Part shown: positions 57,248-64,000 of the stretch, piece by piece
Numbering within the stretch: position 1 is the first letter of the stretch
Layout: each line of letters opens with the position of its first letter
Assembly: GCA_032718865.1 (NCBI GenBank)
Contig: JALUTQ010000001.1
Coordinates: forward strand, 1,302,001 to 1,366,000
Origin: Tilletia caries
Taxonomy: Eukaryota; Basidiomycota; Exobasidiomycetes; Tilletiales; Tilletiaceae
DNA length: 64,000 nucleotides
Direction of reading: 5' to 3'
The notes under the pieces: generated by a model
Seen by the model: only the letters and a program-made list of their open reading frames with translations
What the model was told of the DNA's origin: nothing
Databases searched by the model: none
Made by a program: the position numbers and the translations under genes

Positions 57248-57664
57248 CGATTTTTGCAGCTTCTTTCCTGACAGTGCAACCCCGCTAGAGACTCTCCACT
57301 CATATAAGCCTTTAGCTCATTCGTCTGCATCTCCACCACCCAATCTTGAAGAGCTCGTCGACATTTTTACCTTGTCGCCATCGGTGCTCCTCCAGATACG
57401 GACGTGTGGACAGCAGTCTGCAGTGCTGGGACGGCCTTATTTCGACGAATCCCGGTATAATGGCGGTCCAGAAATCGCCGATATGAAGCAGAGTTAGGCC
57501 TCACTCAAGCACCTTGAACCGACCAACAAGCTACCCCCACGCCCTCCTTTCTTCCCATCACTATGGGACCACTGTTGTCAGAAGGTGAGTATCAGGCCTT
57601 CTTACAGTATTGCGCGCATCAGAGGATTTGACTGACCTTTGTTTCCCTCTGCAGGTGCCGCTCC

Positions 57665-58452
57665 TAAGGATGGGCGCGGAGTAAGCCCCGGAGTGGGTTT
57701 CCCGGAGTTCCCCGACTAGTCGGGGCCTCACTCCGGGGGAGTACGGAGTACGGAGTGCATTTTCGAGGATTTACTCCCGCTGATTGAATTCTGCAGGAGT
57801 ACGGAGCGCAAGCCTGTCATGTCCCCGGAGTACGGAGTACGGCAAGGCCTGGAGCTGATTTTTCCCCGGAGTACGGAGTGACTAGCTCGAATGCCAGACG
57901 GAATGCGGAGTTTCGCCGAAACTCCGGGGCGCTCCGGGGCCGTCCCTTTTTCAAAATCAGGTCGCAATTTTGAAAATTTCAGTCAGAAATGGTCACATTT
58001 TGCTCTGATTTTCAAAAATTTAGCAAAATTCTTTTCAGATTTCTCATTTGGGGTTCATATTGTGTGTTGGTGAGCTCTACGACCGTCAACGATGATTCTG
58101 TCGAACAAACACGTGGATGGAAGGGCGGCAATCAATGTAAGGGTCCCGATTTCTCAAGTTTTGTAGGACCTCTGCGAACGTTCCCCGGAGTACGGAGTTT
58201 CGGGGGAGTAGTCGCGCTTCGTCACCCCGGAGTGCGGAGTGGACTTTGAAATTTATTGAAATTTAGCCGGAGTACGGAGCTGGCGCAATGAGATGGGGAG
58301 ATTTTTGTGCGGAGCGCGGAGTGGAGTTGGGGCGACTGCCTAAAAATGAGCGGAGTACGGAGCGCGAAAATGCATCTGAAAATCAGCCGGACTCAGCCGG
58401 AGTAGGGGCCCCGGAGTACGGAGCACTCCGGGGCCCTCCGCGCCCATCCTTA
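57665..58452 (-). mobile_element. hAT-like non-autonomous element (788 bp)
   Basis: Perfect 8-bp duplication GCCGCTCC at 57657-57664 and 58453-58460. Ends are TAAGGATGGGCGCGGAG on both strands. Same family as 3196-3984, opposite orientation, almost the same length. The interior repeats GGAGTACGGAGT. It inserted into the MULE, so it is younger than the MULE insertion or came with it. Confidence 0.95.
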
Positions 58453-58460
58453 GCCGCTCC

Positions 58461-60400
58461 TTTCCCGACGAAGCTCTCGCTCTCTCTGGCCGGGTTTGCT
58501 CGCTGGCCGCTGCCGCTCAATGAGCCCCTCTCCCTTGATCGTTGCGCGCTTCGCACGCTCTGCGCGTCTGATCTACCTGTCTGTGGACTCAAGACTGTGG
58601 TTCGTATCTTTCTGGAATCGCAGATCCGATGCTCATCGTACTGATCATGATTACCATTCCTCTGCTTTCGTTCTCTCCCGTCTGCATCCCCTCTCTTCTT
58701 TACTCTTCTCTCTCCCATCTCTTCCTGTGCTTTCTAGGGCGACAGATGTCAGATACCTTCTGTGCGCGCGATGTGAGTGCGCTCTGGCTTGCGTTTTGCA
58801 CGCATCTCATGGTGACCTCAACCTCTCTCTCTTACGTATCATCCACGAACACGATACAGACAGTAGCCACACCATCCGCAACCAAATTTCTTTCTTCCCC
58901 GGCTCTCTGTTTCTGCCCCGAGTCTCCTCGTCCGACATATATCAGGAGCGTACCAGCAATGCAGTGTGTTCCTTTAGCAGTTCTCACAACGAAAAAAAAT
59001 ATGCCACATTTTTTGATAGTGAATCGCGTCTTCCGCATGCACTGCAATGAACGATTCAATCAAGGAAGGATCATATGTGCAGACACTCTGATAGGACATG
59101 ATGCACTGTAGCCAGTGACTGCTGAGGCAGGGGCAGATACTGAGCGCGGTCGCGAGCGAAAAGGAGGCTAGAAAAAGAGGCTATGTCGAAACAGCGATGC
59201 GATTGGGTTATTGGCAGAAGGACTACGGGCGTACAGCGAGATCAGAGGACGTCGAGCTTGTGGTGGAACGTGAAGTAGAGCGGACTGCGGACTGCGCGTG
59301 CGGAAATAGACGAACGTCATGGTCAGTACTAATGATCACCAAGTACATGCACGCAGTGTCAGGCGTTAACTCACTTGCTGCACCTGCTGACGCTCTGACG
59401 GTGTTGGATGAGTGGGGCTGTCGCCACTCGCCTTCTTCCAGTGCCGAATGAGGCTGCTGAATGCTGTATGACAAGAGAGAGAGAGAATGAGGATGAGATG
59501 CAGCACAGTCAGTCACGATTGGAGCAGAGCAGAGAGAGGCAGCAACACAGTTATGCACACTCACTGGAGAGCGAAACACGGCGCCAAGCTTGTGCGCGCC
59601 GCGCTAAGAAGCGCACGGGTTGCTGTTGAGCTGCAACGGAGAGAGGGACAAGGACAGGAAGGATTGATGAGAAGTGTCGGTGACTTGGTCTCCGCAACGA
59701 CGTGGTGCAAAACGCAGAAGGAACAGTGCTTACTTCTCTTGTGCGCCAAGTTGAGAGCGCAAATCAGGGTCGGCGCTCTTGATGGTCTTGTTGTGCCTAC
59801 TGCTAAAAAGATCAGAAGTAAGGAGGGGATAAAAGAGTGTAAGTTAGGACGGTAGGCCGGCAGCAGATTGTTGGACGAAGCCAACATCGATTGAGTCAAA
59901 CGCTCACCATGCCAGACCGCGACGCCATTACTCACTGCTGCTGTGTTGCCCTGGAGGATCCTGGGAAAAGGATACTGATTTGTGGGCGTGGAGAACAGAA
60001 ACGCGCCATCGGTAAGCGTGTGATGCGGCGCTCACGGAGGACGCCCAGTGACCACTTACTAAACAGGCCAAGCGCATGGAAGCTGGCGTGTGGCCGTGTG
60101 GCCGCGTGGGTGATGGAAGATGATGCTGCTTGCTGGGATAATGCCTGGGCCAATCGAGCAAGTGCAGATTACGGGACAAATGACAATGAGCAGTGTTGAA
60201 GGATTGCTGCAAGTGATGGTGGTGATGTGTTGCTGGGGCGACGGGTCGCGTGGGCTGGAAGAAAGAGTTGAGAGTCCAAGACGGCTGCTGCGTGCTGTAG
60301 ACTACCGCGGACCGCGGACGAAGTCGAAGTCTGTATGGCTATTGGCTGGTGGGGAGGCAGAAGAGGAAGTGGGAGTAGAAGTTCACTGCGCATATAAAAG
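58461..60400 (-). other. MULE interior with exon-like pieces
   Basis: Minus-strand pieces with splice-like borders include ILQGNTAAVSNGVAVWHG (about 59890-59940), SRHNKTIKSADPDLRSQLGA (59746-59812, donor GTAAGC), and a stretch ending near 59430 before GTGAGT. They lie downstream of and in the same direction as the transposase. They could be a second gene of the MULE or captured host sequence. I do not recognise the peptides, and the joins are inference. Confidence 0.3.
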
Positions 60401-60416
60401 TAGGAAACTGTCATGG

Positions 60417-62999
60417 TCAGCACATGTACCAGGTGTCGACGACGAAAGTCGTAGTGAATGTCTTTTGTGCGCTCACCTGCTGGCGGTGGTGGAGTTGTCG
60501 GCCTTGCAGAACATCTACCATTATATGTTGAACGACCTCCAGTCGGGAGACCAAATCCGTTGCAGCTTGTCGACTGCAAGAAAATGCGTCCGTGTCCACC
60601 TGCCTCCGGATATTATCCCCCATGGCGAAGATCTTGCCGATCTCTGGCAACGCTGCCGCCAGAATCTGGTCGCGCTCTGCGCGCATGGCTTGATTCGCAG
60701 CGCTGGCTTCTGTTGCAGCGACTGCTGATGCCAATGCCGCTGCTGCTGAAACGCTTGCCGCTGCTGCTGGTGGTGCGCCTGCTGCTGGTGGTGGTGCGGC
60801 CGATGGTGGTGCTGGTGCGCCTGCTGCGGCCGATGGTGCGGCCGATGGTGCTGGTGCTGGTGCTCGGTCCGTGACACTGGCCTTGATTTTGCGGGAAAAC
60901 TGTGCGAGCGGAAGAGAGAGCACCCTGTTGGCAAGCCACATGTGCTTGCAGGGAAACTCACGCTGCTGAAAGTAGAAGCAAGAGCAGCCAACCAGCTCCA
61001 CCTCATCGCCGAGCGCATCGAGCCGCGTGCGCAAGCGGTACCGCTGACCGGAAACCGAGAAGGACTCCACCGTGATTGACCCGCCCTCTGCTTCCTCCAC
61101 CAGCGCCAGCGCCTCAAGGTACGGAAGATCTTGGGCCTTCCGCCTTGCCTCTCGGTCTGCCTTGGTCATCGCACATGAGTCGAGGCCGAGCGAAACTCGA
61201 AGCTCGTTGCTTCGGTAGTCGGGGACGCACTGCTTGAGGAGGATGCAGAGGAGAACATCGACGCCCTGTTTCCGCATCATGCCGAGGTAGGCAGTCTTGA
61301 GTTGGTTGTGCCACGTCTCGATGAAGTTGTTTGTGTCGATGCCCCGATGTGCCTCTCGCCTCCACGCCCGACCCCACAGCTCCTTGTACGGCAGCCACTG
61401 CTCCTCAACGTACTTGGTCCAAGCCGGGCAACATTTCCACCGCTCCAAATACCTCGCCAACTCTTCAGCAACCGCCTGTGGATCCGAGGCATTCACGAGC
61501 TTGAGGAAGCCGGAACGAGCCTCCTTTTGAGCGAGTTGGTTATCTTGATTTCGTAGAGCTCCTTGTGGGTGTCCTTCGTGCCCCTTGACCTTGAGCTTGC
61601 TGTTGGCCGTCATCGCCTTGAGCATGTGCCAGTCACAGAAGAGGACGGAGGGAGTTGAGGGAGCAGTGAAGGCGGTTCGTATGGCGAGAAGTTCGGTGGT
61701 GAAGCAGTCGATCATGAAGTGGCTGGGCTTGAATCGCAACCGCGGGTCTCTGCGAAGGCACTCGAGCCAGTAGATGATAGGCTGGGCGTGCTCTGCGTTG
61801 GTAAACATGAAACCGGCAGGGATCCCACGGCCGGTGGTGGTGCTGCGCACAACCAAGGTGTAGAGCCACACCTTTTCTGCCTTCTCGAACCCAAAACACG
61901 TGTTGTGCGTCGAATCTAGGCAAACAACGCTGCCCTGGCCGTAGGCGAGCATCATTTCGATCTGCCAAGAAGAAAGAAAGAAGGCTGCCCATGTTTTCTC
62001 GCTGTCAGCGCAAGGAATGTTAAGATTCACCGCTGCCATACCTCCTTCGCCTCGTGTCTCCTCCGCCCACTTCGTGAGACTCTCCAGCCGGTTGTTGTCT
62101 CTCCTGGCCATCGCCAGAAGCTGCCTTCGGAGCTCGTTGTAGACGTCCATATATCGAATTCGAAGCGCTTCTGGTACTTGCTGCAGGTGGCGAGCATGTT
62201 GTTCCATCGCCTGCTGAGCCTCGTCGAGACGAAGGAGATTTCGAAACGCTTTCCAGTCGCGTCCCTCCTCGACGCGGGCTCGAATCCACTGGCGAACGCG
62301 TTGAGGGAGACGAGACTCGGCCACGCTGCGGAGCGTACATTCGTCGTGGCCGGTGTGCTGAAAGGTCCATTGGATGTAGACTCGATCGTCCCCAATGGGC
62401 TGGCACGCAACAAATTTCGCCCGACAGTTAACTTTGATGGATGTATTGCGTTTGCGACGCTTTCGAGGGCTGATATCGGCGTTCTTGGGTTTGTTCTCTG
62501 GTTTCCCTGCATGATCACATCTATAACGATGCCGCCAAGAAAGAGAATCTGCTGTCAATAGTAACGCGGCGGCAGCTGCTCTGCCAGCGGCGTTCAATCG
62601 ACCAGCATCCCGCCCGTCTCCCTCATCTGCTTCACCATCCTCATCCTCTCCATCCGCTAGCACAGCAGCAGCAGCTGCTCTCTGTTGTGCATCGTGTGCA
62701 TCCAGTCCGTCCTGTACACCCCTGGCACCCTGAGCTCCGCGTCCATCTCCTTGCATGCCTCCTACCTGCTCATCCCCCAGGCCCCTAGCTTCCCCGAGGC
62801 CGAGCTCGTCAGCAAGTCGGTTTCCAACCCGATCTTTCCTGTGCCTGACCCATTTTCCAGGAAGAGCTGCCATCCAGTCTTTGAACCCCTCTTCGTTCTC
62901 CGCAACGACCCAGACGGTCCCAGATACTCCAGGACAATAAGGAAGAATGTTCTGAAGGGAACTAAAGAGACGCAAACTCACATTCGCGTCGGGCAACAT
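60417..62999 (-). CDS. MULE transposase with SWIM zinc finger, 860 codons intact
   Basis: MULE transposases cut out and insert the element. The N-terminal part is followed near residue 160 by a FAR1/WRKY-like zinc region: YRCDHAGKPENKPKN, then NTSIKVNCRAKFVACQ and WTFQHTGHDE. The DDE core reads VCLDSTHNTCFGFEKAEKVW (first Asp), FMFTNAEHAQPIIYWLECL and SHFMIDCFTTELLAIRTAF (second Asp), VLFCDWHMLKAM. A region with GIDTNNFIETWHNQLK follows; its Glu is the candidate third acidic residue. The SWIM finger is CSCFYFQQREFPCKHMW. An Ala/Pro-rich linker and a helical tail end the protein. A GTGAGC donor at 60476 suggests the last 20 codons are intron and that a further exon follows. This is the longest unbroken frame in the window. 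Confidence 0.92.
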   Translation of the reverse strand: MLPDANVSLRLFSSLQNILPYCPGVSGTVWVVAENEEGFKDWMAALPGKWVRHRKDRVGNRLADELGLGEARGLGDEQVGGMQGDGRGAQGARGVQDGLDAHDAQQRAAAAAVLADGEDEDGEADEGDGRDAGRLNAAGRAAAAALLLTADSLSWRHRYRCDHAGKPENKPKNADISPRKRRKRNTSIKVNCRAKFVACQPIGDDRVYIQWTFQHTGHDECTLRSVAESRLPQRVRQWIRARVEEGRDWKAFRNLLRLDEAQQAMEQHARHLQQVPEALRIRYMDVYNELRRQLLAMARRDNNRLESLTKWAEETRGEGGMAAVNLNIPCADSEKTWAAFFLSSWQIEMMLAYGQGSVVCLDSTHNTCFGFEKAEKVWLYTLVVRSTTTGRGIPAGFMFTNAEHAQPIIYWLECLRRDPRLRFKPSHFMIDCFTTELLAIRTAFTAPSTPSVLFCDWHMLKAMTANSKLKVKGHEGHPQGALRNQDNQLAQKEARSGFLKLVNASDPQAVAEELARYLERWKCCPAWTKYVEEQWLPYKELWGRAWRREAHRGIDTNNFIETWHNQLKTAYLGMMRKQGVDVLLCILLKQCVPDYRSNELRVSLGLDSCAMTKADREARRKAQDLPYLEALALVEEAEGGSITVESFSVSGQRYRLRTRLDALGDEVELVGCSCFYFQQREFPCKHMWLANRVLSLPLAQFSRKIKASVTDRAPAPAPSAAPSAAAGAPAPPSAAPPPAAGAPPAAAASVSAAAALASAVAATEASAANQAMRAERDQILAAALPEIGKIFAMGDNIRRQVDTDAFSCSRQAATDLVSRLEVVQHIMVDVLQGRQLHHRQQVSAQKTFTTTFVVDTWYMC

Positions 63000-63278
63000 G
63001 GGTGCTGACTGCTGGGTGCGGGCGTAGGCTTCAGTGTCCTTGATGAGAGAATTGCGTTGATGAGAGAATTACGAAGGTACGAAGTTGGAGTTTGAGGAGA
63101 CGAAGAGGGATAGTGGTCGTGAAGAAGAAGGACAGACGCGACGGACAGACGCGTCGAGCTGACACCGCATCTTCGCCACGTGGCATTCTGCTCCAGAGCG
63201 TGTCACTCATGGACAAGTCGCGCCGACAAGCGCGCCGCTTGTCGGTGCTTTGTCGCTTCGTCGAATTAAGAGCACCGC

Positions 63279-64000
63279 AGTGCTGCCTCGACGTCATGTT
63301 GATTATGGAACGAAAGGCTCTTGTGGGCCTGTGGCCCGTGCTGAAAGGCGCGTGCGGCGCGAAGCTGAGACGTTTGATGAAACCGGTGTAATCACATGAC
63401 GACTGCTCTTCGATCTTAAAACTCGATGACTGCGATTGGCTGACTTCAAAACACTATAAACTGATAGTTCTTATGATGGGTTTCGGCTCGATAAACTACA
63501 AGCCGTCCACACTCCACAGCGTCAGAATCGAGAGGTCGTCCAACATATCTTTCCCCTCCATAATTCATATACCTTTTCAGCAGCGCATTCCCATTTTCCT
63601 TCCTCCTTCACCTTTTCTCGCTCTGATCCCCCACAAGCTCTTTTCCGCCCCCCCTCCACATCCTCCCAGTGCTCATCACCCGCCCATCACTCATAAGACT
63701 CGCCCACCCACACACAACTTGTCACTTCTCGCGCGTCGACCGTCGACCGTCGTACACCGTCCGTCCGTCCAGCACTCGCCGGCTCGCGTCTCTCACACTC
63801 TCTCCCGCCCATCAATGTCTCAGCGGTGGCACACCAGGGTGCGTATACCCTACAATCCCCCTCTCCCACCTCGTTCTCAAATCTCACGCTTATAGCAGTA
63901 CAACTTACTGACATTCTTTTCATTTCTATCATTTCTTTTTCCTCGATTACAGACACTGGTGCATATTATATCATGGTATGTTTTTTATTTTTATTTTAGG
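63279..64000 (-). repeat. Inverted 4.2-kb repeat unit, copy 2, second part
   Basis: Reverse match to 34585-36031 without the 680-bp insertion. It starts with the right target-site duplication of the MULE and runs off the window end. The + strand includes an open frame at 63473-63895 that is CT-rich and probably not coding. Confidence 0.9.

Larger units (their letters stand above)
53963..57428 (-). repeat. Inverted 4.2-kb repeat unit, copy 2, first part
   Basis: Reverse match to 36023-39495, including the GACTATAGTC element at its end. It is separated from its second part (63279-64000) by the MULE. The 9-bp GCAGTGCTG at 57420-57428 is the left target-site duplication. Confidence 0.9.
57429..63278 (-). 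mobile_element. Complete MULE (5.85 kb) with 9-bp target-site duplication
   Basis: GCAGTGCTG flanks both sides (57420-57428 and 63279-63287). Copy 1 of the host repeat has a single copy at 36023-36031, the empty site. Imperfect ends share CTTATTTCGACGAA (left) with CTTAATTCGACGAA (right, other strand), both about 7 bp in from a GG terminus. It holds the transposase at 60417-62999 and a 788-bp hAT-like element at 57665-58452. About 1.9 kb between these has exon-like pieces. Confidence 0.9.

Noticed and set aside
1..64000. Repeat-induced point mutation as the cause of the stops
   Set aside because: Most frame breaks are indels at homopolymers, and the large repeats are still very similar; I cannot compute dinucleotide indices here.

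Overview
The window looks like a transposon-dense intergenic or heterochromatic stretch of a basidiomycete fungus. Coding stretches are joined by short GT-AG introns of about 50-100 nt, often with a CTGAC or CTAAC branch site. The mobile-element families are ones typical of Basidiomycota: Plavaka/Tnp2 (CACTA-like), hAT, MULE, Ty3/gypsy, Crypton with a GCR1_C tail, and DUF3435 tyrosine recombinase. I cannot place the genus. I see no confidently intact housekeeping gene; host-like sequence survives only as fragments (kinase, malate dehydrogenase, GATA factor).

Layout. 2.8-8.1 kb: decayed Plavaka/Tnp2 transposase with a duplicated 5' exon, a 789-bp hAT-like element in its first intron and a 463-bp element in its 3' part. 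8.1-9.9 kb: hAT transposase remnant joined tail to tail to a truncated protein kinase. 10.9-14.6 kb: small terminal-inverted-repeat (TIR) elements and a tRNA-like remnant. 15.8-18.0 kb: gag-only LTR element. 18.6-21.8 kb: multi-exon DUF3435 tyrosine recombinase (minus strand). 22.9-28.5 kb: a nest, in which a 4.9-kb hAT element sits inside a CATACTGCAGTATG-rich element that abuts a GACTATAGTC-rich fragment. 28.9-33.3 kb: two damaged host-like genes, a GATA zinc finger and a Gln-rich coiled coil. 33.8-34.4 kb: a clean copy of the CATACTGCAGTATG element. 34.6-39.5 kb: a 4.2-kb unit (plus a 680-bp insertion) repeated in inverted orientation at 54.0-57.4 and 63.3-64.0 kb. 41.5-45.6 kb: Ty3/gypsy pol with a displaced half of RNase H. 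46.5-46.9 kb: malate dehydrogenase fragment. 47.8-50.1 kb: Crypton. 57.4-63.3 kb: a complete MULE with an 860-codon open reading frame.

The best-supported observations are comparisons inside the window. The two copies of the 4.2-kb unit give each other's empty sites: copy 1 is the empty site for the MULE (9-bp target-site duplication, TSD, GCAGTGCTG) and copy 2 is the empty site for the 680-bp element (8-bp TSD AGTTGTAC). The 651-bp element at 33.8 kb has a perfect 8-bp TSD (CATGTGAA) and shows the uninterrupted site of the 4.9-kb hAT. A 788-bp hAT-like element inside the MULE has a perfect 8-bp TSD (GCCGCTCC). Several small elements are built almost wholly from family-specific palindromes, which look like subterminal transposase-binding repeats.

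Two cautions. Unrelated reading frames (gypsy pol, Crypton) are broken mostly at homopolymer runs, so part of the apparent decay may be sequencing error. Family assignments rest on motif recognition by eye; no database search was made.
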